Below, in pieces: positions 21,572 to 33,385 of a stretch of 64,000 nt of DNA. The notes under the pieces are model-generated. The model was given only the letters and a program-made list of their open reading frames with translations, was not told the origin of the DNA and ran no database searches. Every line of letters starts with the position of its first letter. Positions within the stretch are counted from its first letter, which is position 1. The DNA comes from Ganoderma boninense. Lineage: Eukaryota > Basidiomycota > Agaricomycetes > Polyporales > Polyporaceae. The stretch spans positions 2,264,115 to 2,328,114 of the forward strand of contig CM035314.1 of assembly GCA_002900995.3 (NCBI GenBank), written 5' to 3'. The position numbers were made by a program, and so were the translations under genes.

Positions 21572-24018
21572 CTACAGTGCCTTGACCTTTAGCAGCATCT
21601 CGGACTTGGTGCTTTCCTCGCCCATCGTGGGGTACATGACGCCAGCCGAGTTCCACGTAATCTCCTTGTCAGACAGTTCGAATGCGAAGGTCGACAACAG
21701 AGTGGCAAGGACAATCTCTGCGATGACGCGAACGTTGCATGAGCATCGTAGCAGGCTCGTTTGTGGATCGTTGGGAAATGGGACGTACTCATCTCTAGCT
21801 GCGAGAACTTGAATCCACTAGAAAATTAGTGTACCATCAGTACTAACCCTCACAAGACCGAGCCATCGTGACAGGACAATGACAACTTACATGCACGACC
21901 TCACTCCGCCAGAGAAAGTCATCCTGCAGGAACAATCTCGGTCAGCCCGCGCTATCCGACTCCAGACGAAGAAACCCTGAGCTGGGTGTATGCACTCACA
22001 GATTCGAGTAGACCCCGGGGATGCGCGCATCATCAAGGGCCTGGGGCAGCGGCGCGAGCCATCGCTCCGGCTTCCACTCATGCGCGTCGTCGCCCCAGAG
22101 CTCTGGAGCGCTGTTACTGCCCTGGTAGTGCAGGAGCACGCCCGCGCCCTTGGGCACGACGACCTCGTGCATCGCCCTGCCGTCTTTCCCGCGCACTGGG
22201 GTCGCAAGGGGCAGGACCATGTCCTTCGCAGCCCTGTACAGCAGGCAGTATGGACATGGAGAACAGGCTAGGGATCCGGCGAAGAGGAGAGGACGTACAG
22301 GCGGCCGGCAAGGACCACGGTCGCGTGGATCCGGAGCGTCTCACGACAGACGGCATCGAGGTACGGGAGCCTGTTGAGGTCGTCGTACGGGATCGCGGCG
22401 TTGGTGTCGCTCCCTGCGCCTCCGTGTGCTTCAACGATCTCGGTCCGCAGTTTCTCTTGCACAGACGGGTTCTGCGCGAGGAGGTGCAGGATGCGCGAGA
22501 GCGCGTTCGACGTCGTATCCATGCCCGCGAGAATGAACGTCCTTTCGCCGCGGGCGGGAGTGCAGTGGTTAGAACGGAGATGATGTTGGGGTAGATATGG
22601 GTGCGCGAGGCAACTCACGACGTCTGGGCGAGGATCTCCTCATCCGTCATCTTCTCCTTGTCTTCCGCCGCCATGTTCGCCTTGACTAGGACACATCCAG
22701 ACCCCATCTCATCAACGTCGGCTGTAGTCGCGAGGCCCGGCCAGGAAGGGCGAGAGGTACGCACGGCAGATGCTCATAATGTCCTTGCCCTCGCCAATCG
22801 CGTGCTTCAGCGCGTCGTTGCCCTTCTTGAGCGCGGCCTTCTTCTCGTCGATGATCCTCTGCGAGTGCTCCCGCATTGTGTCCGTGATCTTGAGCATGCG
22901 CCGCATGTCCTCGCTGGGGATCAGGCTGAGCAACCACAGGAGGGCGGCATCGGAGAAGATCCATGAAAGCTGCTCGACAAGGAATCCGAATTTCACGACT
23001 GGTCTAATCGCCGGGCTTGATCACGAACACACACGCCACATGCCGAAAAAATACGCGCAACGAACGTCAGTTTAGAGCAGAGCGGGGAGGGAGACGAGGG
23101 ACGTACAAGAACATCTTAATTGACTCGCCGTACGGGTCGATCGAGTCCTCCTCGAAGTTGTCGAACGAATGCCCAAGCCCGGCCTGCCCGAGCATCTCGA
23201 GCGTCGTCCGCGCCATCCAATCGTTGACGTCCAGCACCTTTCCGTAACTGTCCCGGGGCACACGAGTGGCGAGTGCGCTCCGCATCTGTAACATTAGCCA
23301 CTGTGAGGACTTGCAGGCAGGACGAGGAAACTTCAAGCATGATGCTAGAGCACCCACCTTGTGGGCGACATTGTAGAAGATGTGCGTCATGTTGCGGAGA
23401 TGGGACACGGAGAAGACCGGGTTCAGAAGCTTGCGCTGCCGCCGGTGCTGCGCGCCGACGGTCGTCAGCACGCCTGGGCCGAGAAACAGCTTCATGTCGC
23501 TGTATATAACACATCAGTGAGATATCATGGCGTCGTAATGGCCGTCGAGAAGATGGGCGGGACAAGACGCGTACTTACTTGGAAGGGGTAACAGATTTCG
23601 TGTAGAACTCTTGCTCTTTGATTGCGATCGCATGCAGGGCTAGCGGATCGTGGATCAACAGGAACCGTCTCTAGACCACCGCAGAGGACGTGAGACAGAG
23701 ACAAGATACCAGTAGAACATTCAACGGCACTTACGCCGAAGAGGCCCTTCAGCAAAGAGACCGGTCCATAGGTGGCAGCGGTATGCGCCGTGAACTTCCA
23801 AGCCTTCCGGTCCAGCAGCTGTGGGAAGTGACCTGTGGTCCCATTAGCATCTCGAGCACATTGTCTGTAAAGGGACCGCGCAACATACCAGTCCAGAAGG
23901 AGGCCGGAGGAGGACCCGGGATGTTGTCGAGAGGCGACCTGAACAAGTAGTTGCGGAAGATATGGAGTCCGAGGTACACAAGTGCAGCTAGCGCCGCCAA
24001 GGAGACATACGCCGTCAT
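21572..24018 (-). CDS. cytochrome P450 monooxygenase, copy 2
   Basis: Inverted paralogue of the gene at 481-3037, with the same 12-exon plan (for example, the same short haem-loop exon and the same TT|C split codon before PAIRPVVKF). The N-terminus has a membrane anchor and DNIPGPPP hinge. The I-helix is LAGMDTTSN, the K-helix ETLR, then PERW, and the haem loop is FSGGVRSCIGF, with the canonical Arg present. Compared with copy 1 the I-helix carries the more usual D-T-T, so copy 2 looks like the better preserved enzyme. The start ATG at 24018 aligns with copy 1. The stop at 21572 follows EMLLKVKAL, also shared. It bounds the right side of the peptide locus; substrate unknown. Confidence 0.93.
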
Positions 24019-24070
24019 CTTGCCACGGATAGTGTAAACTTGGGGGCCGCAACAGACACAGAGAGGCTTG

Positions 24071-24100
24071 TGCGGGGCGACCTTTAACTTATACTTTGGA
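24071..24100 (-). promoter_or_regulatory. conserved core promoter of P450 gene 2
   Basis: Reverse complement of this block matches 401-430 at 28 of 30 positions, with the TATA-like GTATAAGTTAAAGG 52 bases before the start codon. Similarity continues more loosely for about 60 bases upstream, so the promoter was duplicated with the gene. Confidence 0.6.
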
Positions 24101-24610
24101 TGCCACGGAGGTGAACCCTGAGAGCAACCGCCCTCGTGGAGAGTTCGAAGATCACTGCCGGCCTTGATGTGGAGATATTTTGAATGCCGTTTGACCAAAA
24201 AGAGTTATTCCAACCTTTGCACGCGCTGCGGGCGCGGGCTTTGTCCCACGTAAGTCCTGTTTTGCGGTGCCATCTTGGTGCCAACGGTGTTGGTTTTCAG
24301 GAGCCGCGTCCGGCATGGCGGTGCAGTCGCCACCGCAGAAATAGTCGGAGATTACAATTTGTTACGTTCTGAAGAAAGTGGTGTCATCGGAGTGTAAATC
24401 TGGGATTGAAAAGGATCATGAGGATAACCAGCGCGTGTTTCTCAAACTTATCCAAGGTCCCAGCACTCAGGTGAGCCCCCCAGTGTGGCCACAGGAAGTC
24501 ATGAACATTCATTGCGATTGAAATGTTCATCAGAACAGGGCTGGGCTGAGTAATATTGGTCAGGTACTGAAGTCTTCGGCGCGGTCCGAACTGTGCAGTC
24601 GACGCCGCAG

Positions 24611-25385
24611 GGCTGGTCGGCCGTCCCGCAAAATGACGTAGCCGGCGCTTGGGCGGGCTTGCGGGCCGTGGCAGGCCGTGGCTTCTGTGGCGGACAGCGA
24701 AGGCGGCGCTTGGCAGCGCGCGATCGATCATCGCTGTCCCGCCGCCGCCCAAATGCAGCCGTCGCGTCGGTGCTGCATTGAGAAAGACACAGTCATGCAT
24801 GTTTCTAATCATAGGTATTGACCTGAAAAATGTGCTCGGCCGCCATGTATTACTGCTTTATGCCACATGGATAATTCTACGTTGTGTTAAGTGAGCATGG
24901 ACACGGAGCCGAATGTCGATACGTGCAAATTAGTTTGGCAGTAGTCTAGGGAAACATGGTGCAGTGGTCAACATTGCCGCCTGTCTGGCAGTGTGGAAGT
25001 GGTGCATAGGTTCGAGGCTGGCCTGGACATGTTTTTTGTTGAATCGTTTTGCATGATTTCGTGAAGATACAGCCATTCGTAACTCAGCAAAATCATACAA
25101 GAATCTACACATGTTTTATGTTTTAATTTCACTGCACAGTATATGTTTGTATGCACACCGTTTTCGGTTTGGTGAACAGAACTGGGGGCTGCGGAGCGGC
25201 TGATACGAATCGGGAAGGGCGGGGGGGGCGCGCGTTCTCACGATATGCATCAACTTCTTGACGCTTCGCGACGTCGAGAATCCTCACCGTGACACTGGCA
25301 CCTGTCCAGCGCCGCCTTCGCAGAACGTTCCCGGCCCTCTAGGGCGTCAAACAATGACGCCATTTTGTGGGACGGCCGACCAGCC
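24611..25385. mobile_element. candidate non-autonomous DNA transposon
   Basis: The 30 bases at 24611-24640 and the reverse complement of 25356-25385 agree at 27 positions (GGCTGGTCGGCCGTCCC, then a CAAAATG-containing stretch). The roughly 775-base interval has no supportable gene; its left end is GC-rich and the centre AT-rich. This fits a MITE-type element whose outer border may extend a little beyond, since GACGCCGCAG-like sequence flanks both arms. No target-site duplication was identified. Confidence 0.5.
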
Positions 25386-26277
25386 ACGCCGCAGTCATGG
25401 CTGTCCAATTTCAATTCAATAGCGCAGGGCAGTACCTAGTAAGTAGCACCCACTGGCACTCCGAGAGGGGTGTACTCGGAGGCATCAGAATTGACGAGCA
25501 CAATCCCCTACGTGTCGATCCTTGAGTGCCTCGATCAAACCTTCTTCATCGCGTGCGATTCATCAGACTAATGCAGTGGACACAGGGAGCGTCCATAGGT
25601 ACCAAATCAACTAATACTTAAACATTGACGCTACTTTGAAGAGACACAGGTTCCCTCGCGATTGAGTGAAACCCATACCTTGGCAGGTAGCCTTCAAGCC
25701 TTTGACTTTACGATGGCTTGGATGAAAGGAAAGCTCTGTACGTACTTCTGTCTGGCTCGGAGGACCAGTTCTCCAGGCCACCAGCTGCGTTGAAGCTATA
25801 ATAATTTCTGAGCATTCCCAGGCGGTGCTTCTGCCCGCAGTGTGTTGCGTGGCCGCCACTATCAGTACGTAGTCAGTATCTAAGTTCAATACTCACCTGT
25901 CTTGTAGTTCCTCGCGGAATCAACACCAGTATCCGGGCTCCCCTCTGCTCCGAGTCTCAGTCTCTCCGACTGCCTGCTCCTCCGTCCTCCGTCTGCCCGT
26001 GCCCGTTACACAGTGTCTGAAACTTCTTCTGGTGCTTCGGATTTTGAGCACAGTTGTACGTGAACGGGGTCTGGGAGCGATTTGACATGGCTGCAGTATC
26101 CATCCTCTGATATCTGGGAATATGGCGTTAGTGCTGCAATACGTTCACACGAGTAAATAACCTACCCTCGTGACCATAATAAGCTTGTGGTGGCGATATC
26201 GGACGTTCCACGCCCTTGTCTACCACCCCTTCGTTCATTCCTGTTCCTCTCTTCTCCGTCGATTCTTACATTGAACG
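25386..26277. other. intergenic, promoter side of the kinase gene
   Basis: No gene recognised. The stretch from about 25920 to 26060 is CT-rich on the plus strand, as is common upstream of fungal genes. Confidence 0.45.
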
Positions 26278-27753
26278 ATGAGGATCAGCTACGGTCTGGA
26301 ACGCATTGGATCTGGCCGACATGGTCAAATTTTCCTCTAATAGCCTTCAATAGAACTTCTGCTGATATCTTTCGCCAGGCCAGGTTTACCCAGCCACTGC
26401 GACAACGGCCACACGTACGGAAGAAATTGGACGCATCTTTGCACTGAAGAAGACCGCGGTCACGAACCACGTCCGACATCCGATGTTGCTCCACGAAGCT
26501 TGTGCCCTTGTTCTGTTGCGAGGTATGCCTAGAGTAAACCACATCTGGCGCGTGGTGGCTCATGCGAAGACCCTTAGGACACTCCAGCATCCCCAGGGTG
26601 GTCGCATGGGGGAGGTCGCAGTACTTTGAATACCTAGTGATGGATTGCTTAGGATCAAACCTTGAGCAGACCCTCAAAACGACCGGGCCGCATCGACTCA
26701 CTCTGCGAAATTTGGTCATCCTTATCTGCCAGATGGTGAGTTTGGCTTCGGGTTTCCAACTCCGTTGATGCAGTTAACACCATCTCACCTCCGTGTCCTC
26801 CACAGCTAGACGTCATTGAACATGTCCACGAAAGAGGCATTGTCCACTGCGACATCAAGCCTCGCAACTTCGTGTTCGGGACCGACGAACATGCAGGGCG
26901 GCTCCATCTGATTGACTTTGGGCTCTCTCGGCCTTGGATCGATCCAAGCACCGGCAACCCATTCCCCGAAGACGCAAACTTCGGGTTCCGAGGGACATTG
27001 CACTTCGCCAGTCGGCACGTTCACTTGAATCATAGTAAGCTGTCATCCTTTTCTAGCGGCTTTCATCCCACACTGACTCAATCTGTCATTACAATTGCAG
27101 CCCCGTCGCGCCGGGATGACATGGAGTCGCTCGCGTACATTGTAGTCAAGCTACTCACGGGTACCCTCCCCTGGGCAGACACGAAAGAGACCGAAGACCT
27201 GCTTCCCATCCTCTTCGCACACAGCGGGAAGACTCTCTGCGAGGGTTACGACGAGGTCTTCGCTCAATTCGTCGACGAAATGCTCAGTCTGCAGTACGAC
27301 GAGACTCCGAGGTACGAACACTGGCGAGTCGCCTTCCGTGCCCTCGTTCCTGGCCTCTCTGTAGATTCGGTCTATGCTATCGAAGACGACAGCGAGCCTC
27401 GAGTTGGCACTTCGAGGTCGAGCCCCGACCGCCCAGTCTTGCGCTGCGATGACTGCCCGAAACCGGATGAGCTCGAGGACAGCGACCCATCGCTGGAGCG
27501 CGTACTTGGTGGTGCTTCTCGGTCGAAGTATGGCGGGAGACATGACTTTGCGCCGAACTGGGGCTCGTCCTGGACGTGCGGGTCGGCCATCCGGGGCGGC
27601 GATATGTTTGGGGACGAGTTTGCGATCGTTAAGGAGGGTGGTGTTGAGTTTATCGACGCACCTCCGGATTACATTCGTAGAACGGTGGTTTATCCTGGGC
27701 TGGCTCCCCCAGAGGAGATGAAAAACGACCAGTCCGATTCTCATTGTATATAG
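26278..27753 (+). CDS. CK1-family protein kinase
   Basis: Five exons read by eye, from the ATG at 26278. Motifs in order: glycine loop IGSGRHGQVY, a Lys in ALKKT, the CK1-like hinge region DCLGSNLEQ, the catalytic loop HCDIKPRNF (HCD in place of HRD), the activation segment start LIDFGLSR, then GTLHFAS and the C-lobe sequence DDMESLAYIVVKLLTGTLPW. These are casein-kinase-1 features, including the position of the SIN/HLN-type element (HVHLNH). The catalytic Lys, Asp and DFG Asp are all present, so an active Ser/Thr kinase is expected. After the kinase domain a roughly 120-residue acidic tail follows, with no recognised domain. Basidiomycetes carry many such CK1-like copies. No link to its neighbours is evident. 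Confidence 0.87.
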
Positions 27754-28284
27754 AAAGCCTTTGTTGGTGTATGTATGTCTCTCTTACAGCCTCTTATTTG
27801 TCCATATCGATGTTGCATTCACTGCTTACTCTCGTTTGGCGGCTGAAGCGATCGAATGCCACAATTGCGGGAGAGCGAGCGCGAGGGTATCCGTGAGAGT
27901 TCATATCCATATCCGTCATTGATGGAGGAGTAGGATATGTAACGCAGCAAATTCAATAGATACATTGCCCCTCCGGGCGGGCCTGGCCACTGCCGCTGGC
28001 TTCGACGGTGCGCAGTTGCGCGGAGTATGGTAGGCAACAAATGATGTTGATACAAGAGATGTATATGTGCGAGTACAAGTTTTCGAGCACGTGCATGTGC
28101 ATGTGATACTATGAGGCGGCAGGGAGGATATCGATTCGCGATGGGAAGATATGTGCATAGTGAGAGGTGAGTAAAGGGGACAGGGAGATAGTGTACACAT
28201 ATGAGAATGGCGAAAGGCAGGAGGGGCAGTTTCAAAGCTACAACTGGCGAAGGATGCAAAGTTGAGAAGACGCACACTGCAGAG
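27754..28284. other. intergenic, nothing recognised
   Basis: Convergent 3' space between the kinase gene (plus) and the R1 gene (minus). Minus-strand frames here are compositionally biased and carry no domain. Confidence 0.5.
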
Positions 28285-31200
28285 CTACGCATCGCAGGGG
28301 CAAGAAACACGATCCTCTACTAGTGCAACGGAGGGTAGATGCAAGGACGTGGAGGGTCCGCTCTTTTCAGCAATGCGAGCTACTCCGAAAGGCTGTGGGT
28401 TAGCGGCAGGCAAGCTTCGAACGTAGTAGCATCCTGTCTTGAGACCTGAACGCCAGGCGTGGAGCTGGATGTCCATCTATGGCGACAGGTATCAGCGAGG
28501 TTCAGCGAAGGGTGGCATGGGACTTGCCAGGATTTGAGGGGTAGGGGAAGAGATGAACATAGTGAGGGACTGGCTCTGGTCAATGAACGGGCCTTGTTCG
28601 GCGGCGAGGTTCACGAGCTCCACGGGGTCGAGCTCAAACGCAGTCTTGAAGACAGCTTTGATGTGATCGGGAAGATTAGGGACCGACTGAACGGAGCCTG
28701 GAAAGGAGCAGATTAAAAGAGGTAGCACTGGGAGGGATATGGGCGCACCGTGCGCGGCAAGAATGTGATCTCTGACCCCGTCTGTCCATAAGCCACGGCG
28801 TTCAAGCGCAGTAACGAGCGGCCTAGATATCTCATTGAAGTTACCGCTGAGGAGGCAGAATTGGACCACATTGCTAGAAAATGTGTCCAGCAGTGAAGGT
28901 ACGTTAATGGCATGGGAGGACTGCGATACGAACCTGAGGTACGGGTCGATCCCTTCGGAGTTCCCGAAGAGCTGAGCTGTGGAGGCCGTGGGCATTTGAG
29001 CAGTTAGCATGGAGTTGCGAAAACCAGTGCGCTTGATCTTGTCACGGAGAGCGTCGAAGTCGAACTTGTCGGAGGTGTCGGCGTTCCACATGTCTACCTG
29101 TAAGATGCCTTGCTCCGCTGGAGAGCCGACCCAAGCGTCGTATGGACCGAGCCGGTCTGCGAGGTCGCTGCTGCTGTCCAACGAGGCGTGATAAATGGTC
29201 TTGAAAATTTGGCGATTGAGGGCGTGCGCTTCTGAGGAGGCGAACGGGAGCTCGGAGAAGCCGAAAACGTCCGCAAGTCCCTGTACGCCGACGCCTATCG
29301 ACCGGGAGCGGAATGCAGCCACCGCGGTGTCAGTGGTCAGGTAGTCAGCGATGTCGATAATGTGGTCGAGCCCGCGAATGACGAGCTTGGTGACGCGATG
29401 CAGCTCCTCGTGATCGAATGTACCGTCTGCGCGCAGGAAGCAAGGGAGACACAGAGATGCCAAAGAGCACACCGCGGTTTCCACAAGAGAAGAGTACTGC
29501 ACGATCTCCGTGCAGAGGTTAGACGATTTGATGACACCTAGGTTCATGTGATTGTTTTTGCCTGGAAAACAGGCGATGAGAACGTGGACCGACAAAGCCA
29601 CAGCGACGCACTGTTAACATTGTCGGCGTACATCAAGAAAGGCGAACCGGTTTCGCAGATTGCGTCAGCGATGACCTCCCATAGTGCCCGGGCTCGGATA
29701 GACGCGGCACGGACGCCTCTACGCTCGTACTCTTCATAAGCAGTGTCGAAAGCGGTACCGAAAAGGTCCGATAGAGCAGCCACGCGACGCGGGTCAAACA
29801 AACTCCAAACCCCGTCATCCTCAAGACGTCGCATGCTGAAAGAGAGACAGGCATTAGGGGAAGGAGCGGGGGAGGCGGGAGATAGACACTGGAAGAGAGC
29901 GTACAATATATTGGGGATCCAGAGCGCTGGAAAGATATGGTGGAACCGATACCCAGCCGCCGCGCGAGTAGTGCGACAGAGGATGAAGTTGCGGACATCC
30001 ACATGCCATATGGGCAAGTATGCAGCGGCCGAGGACGCCCGGTGCCGACTGGACCGGGACCAGTACGACGCGAGGGAGTCGTACACCTTGAGGAGGGGCA
30101 TGAGTCCGGGGTGCGATCCAGAAACGGAGCCCCTTTGGAAGAAGTCAGGCGAAGTTGCTCTGGGATCAGCAAGGGCAGGGGGCTTACTTGGTAGCGGGAA
30201 CATCTGCGAGGCTGAGGCCGATGCCACCGTCAGCGGCCCACAGAGCGGACAATGCGGAAAACCCGGGAGTCGCAGATTTGGCGTCAAAGGCAAAGGGCTC
30301 GTAGGTAAAGCAGGACGCGAAGTGTCAGTTGGTGAGACCGCCGTTCCACAAGGTGGGCGAGGCGAACAACACCTTTCTAGTTGATAACAAGTCGTAGGTG
30401 GCGAGCACGTCATCAAGGCAGTGGCCGTGTATACCAATGGCGACGCGCATGAAGAGAAACTGGAGGCGTTCTAACAGCTCGCGGCCGTTCTTCATGAGGT
30501 AGGACTTTTCGAAGGTCTGCAATGCGCGACTGGAAGAAGTGAGCGTGTGTACAGAAAAGGGGCACAGCCAACATACTACGTGAAGTCGAAGTCACGCTTG
30601 TGCATGATGGCGGCGTCAAGCGTCTCTGCGTGCTGGTGAACGACGGAAACGAGCGCCCCAGTAAAGACGGGATCCTCCGCTGCGAAGAAGTTAGGAACAG
30701 GAGGCAGGTGCGTGCAGGGACCGGTACCATTTTCGTACGAGAGCACCCAGGTACTGAAACGCTTGGCGACACGCTTGTGGTGGTAGCACGCGTAAACCCG
30801 GCCAGCGAGGACGGAGTAATCTGGGTGGCAGGAAGAGAAAGTCGAGACAATCTCGGCAACGAAGATCTGCGCTAGGTGAATGACAAGACGAGGAAGAGAA
30901 CTGCAAGATCTCACCAGCAGCGCTTCCGCGGACATGGTGTCAGCCGGGAGCCGGGTTTGCAGGCTTAACACGACTCTGTAAAAGCGTGGTGAGGGGCGGG
31001 ACCGAGAGCGACGACACTGGAAAGGCTCACTCTGGCAAGACGTCGGAGCTGATGCTTAGGCCCCATGAGAGCTACAGACGGGCGGTGAGGGAGTGGCCGA
31101 GAGGGGGGGGGGGCAGGAAGGGGCGCAAGCAATGCATACGGATTGGAGGCAGAGTTGGACCTGGGGCAACGAGTAGAAGTCAGCGAAGGAGTGCGGCCAG

Positions 31201-31411
31201 AACAAAGTAGGATTCGTGCCTTGCGGGGATCGAAACACTGAATCCGGCTATAATGGGAACAGCGTAAGCAGCTGGAGCGAAGGTGCACTCAAAAGACAAC
31301 TGACCCGTCTAAAAGTAAGTGGTTAGAGGGTACGAGGTAAGGATGAGCGGCGGGAGCTGGCGTACCTCGCTTTAAAATGAGGGTCGTCTGGAGCTGTATG
31401 ACTTGAGACAT
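28285..31411 (-). pseudogene. ribonucleotide reductase large subunit (R1), one nonsense codon
   Basis: Class Ia R1, which reduces ribonucleotides to deoxyribonucleotides together with R2. Exons run from an ATG at 31411: the ATP-cone start LILKRDG, then RIQCFDPRKARILLCSG; HPDYSVLAGRV; MRVAIGIHG; FASPTLWNGG; FASCF (first redox Cys); ALWIPN; SSNLCTEIV (Cys and Glu of the radical site); ETAVCSLASL (second redox Cys); MPTASTAQ; FIDQSQS; GLKTGCYYVR; and a C-terminal CPCDA with a Cys pair, stop at 28285. The last intron uses a GC donor. All catalytic motifs are present, yet one TGA (30325-30327) interrupts the frame just before FASCF, where the reading is otherwise continuous. The protein is divergent from the usual eukaryotic R1. 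It may be a recently inactivated extra copy. R2 lies at 49235-50432. Confidence 0.85.
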
Positions 31412-33385
31412 GGGCGACACTTGGTGTGCAAGGCAGTGGTAAGTTGACGTATTTCGTAGGGGGAGGGTGGGTCTGGTTCACGAGGAGGGTCAAGGAGGTA
31501 GCATCGGCCTTTAAGCGAATTGCGGATAGAGAGCATGTATTGCGAAAACGTGCGGGGTGGGAACTTGTGGACGTTGTGTGGATGGAATGGGAGTAGGAAA
31601 CGGTTGGAGCGCAGCGTGTACTCGGAGATAGGAAACATCGAGAAGCAGTAAGGTAGGGCGGCAAGGTCTGGTGTACAGCAACGGATGCACAGAGCACGTC
31701 GCTATGATACGAGGCGGTGTGGGTACGTGGGAAGGAAAGGGAGAACTTGAGGTGGTACAAGGTGGGAAGAAACTGGCGCACGATGCTGTTGTGTGAGTGT
31801 CGGTTATGATGCACAGGGGGCCATTTCGAATACATTGGTGAGGAAGACAGATCAGATCACTAGTAGGGCGGGGAATGCGGAGCGGGTTGTACGTTGTGTA
31901 CGGTAGCGAAGGGACATTGTACGCACACAGATTTGGGCCAGGAACGAACACAGGGTTACGTGGACGCGATAAAGTTTTGGGGCACAGTACAGCCTTTAAG
32001 TTCAGGAAGGTTGTGTACGCGTATATTACTATAACGTACGACAAGCGCAGCATCGAAAAAGGGGTGTCTACGACAGTCAGGGACAGTGATTGTGTGTGAA
32101 ATGGCTGGAAATCGGTTAGAGCGGAGCTGGTCGTCGAAGCGCAAGGAAATAAGTGCGCACGAGCATAGCAGGAGATCTATGAATCGCCGTTCAGAGGACG
32201 GAATGTTGGTGATTCGCATGATGTTGGTGGCGGCATGGCGGAGAACAATGACGTGGCCGCGGACAGTCAATCCCCAAGCGTTAAAAATCGTCTGGTTGAT
32301 CGCAGTAGTTGAGGACCGTTGAGAGGTTAGGATAGAGTAGTGATTGGCCAGTTTGAACGAGGGATCAGTGGGGAAAGTAGATATGCGAGCCCGGTTAGAG
32401 CCTCGGGGGTACCACCGTCTGGTTTGTAAGTCCTCATGCCATATACTCGAACCGGGTTCCTCAGAGAATGGGCTGTCGGCGGGGATCCGGATGAGCCTCG
32501 TACGCCCTGCTGTCATAGGGTATAAAAGGGCGACAATGTGTCGGTGGATTGTACCCTGAGAGGAAAGGATAAGCTGAAGCGTTGGATTGGGCGGGATGGC
32601 TACAATACATTGCGTATTTGTTGGAGGACTCGGCGATTCCAGCGAGTAATGGCGGCGAGCCCGGAGAGCTTTGGAGGTCGACGAGGCCGAGACATAGCTG
32701 TGAGGGAAGTGCATCTGATGGTAGCGAATACTGTGAAGAAAGTCGATGAAATTGTAGCATGTAAGGGAAGGTAATGGAGTCAACACTGACAGTGAGTTGT
32801 CGTGGTTGTGAGTAGGTCGTCTCTTGGGAGATTTGAAGGCGGAAGAGTTGTTAAGTACGAACTGTGACGTGTGAGCGGTGAATGCAGGTTGTATGTGGAG
32901 GGCAGGAATGGAGAAGGATAGAAGAGTAGGACAGCACGAGGAGCGTAGGATTTGAGCGACAGGCGAAAATACAGGAGCCGGGACTACCGGTACAACGTGT
33001 GTACTGTGTGTCAGGGACGGCGATTTGTACCGTGAGCGACGAGGGTTGTGGGGACAGCGTGTACAGTGTAAAGGCGTCGTTGCTAAGTAACCCTTTGAAC
33101 AGACAGGGAAGTCAGCGGCGACGTGGGGAGTGGAAAGGACTTGGGGTGCACGGACGATTGGATGCAGGTCGCTGAGTAAAGAGCGAGGGCTGCGGTTGTT
33201 AGCTCGGTGGCCTTGACATGCTTCAGAAAGTGTGGGGGGGGGGCAGTTAAATGGGTATATAAGGCAGGGGTGCATTCGCTGTGGTTGAGCACGTCTCGAA
33301 CGTCTGAACTGGGGAAGTTTCTGTACTGACCTCGGGCTTGACTCACATCTCTGGCAGACGGTCGAACTTTTGGTGCTAGTTTGCG
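31412..33385. other. G-rich intergenic region
   Basis: Divergent spacer between R1 and the gene at 33386. The plus strand is strongly purine/G-rich. A 439-codon open frame on the minus strand (31956-33275) has low-complexity composition, no domain and no splice support, so I treat it as a by-product of base composition. Confidence 0.5.

Noticed and set aside
30325..30327. TGA in R1 as a selenocysteine or recoding site
   Set aside because: Fungi lack a selenocysteine system to my knowledge, and the position is not a conserved Cys. A nonsense mutation is simpler.
31956..33275. 439-codon open frame on the minus strand
   Set aside because: Composition is low-complexity (Ser/Pro/His/Thr), there is no domain, and it sits in a purine-rich spacer where minus-strand stops are rare by composition. 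No splice or start support.
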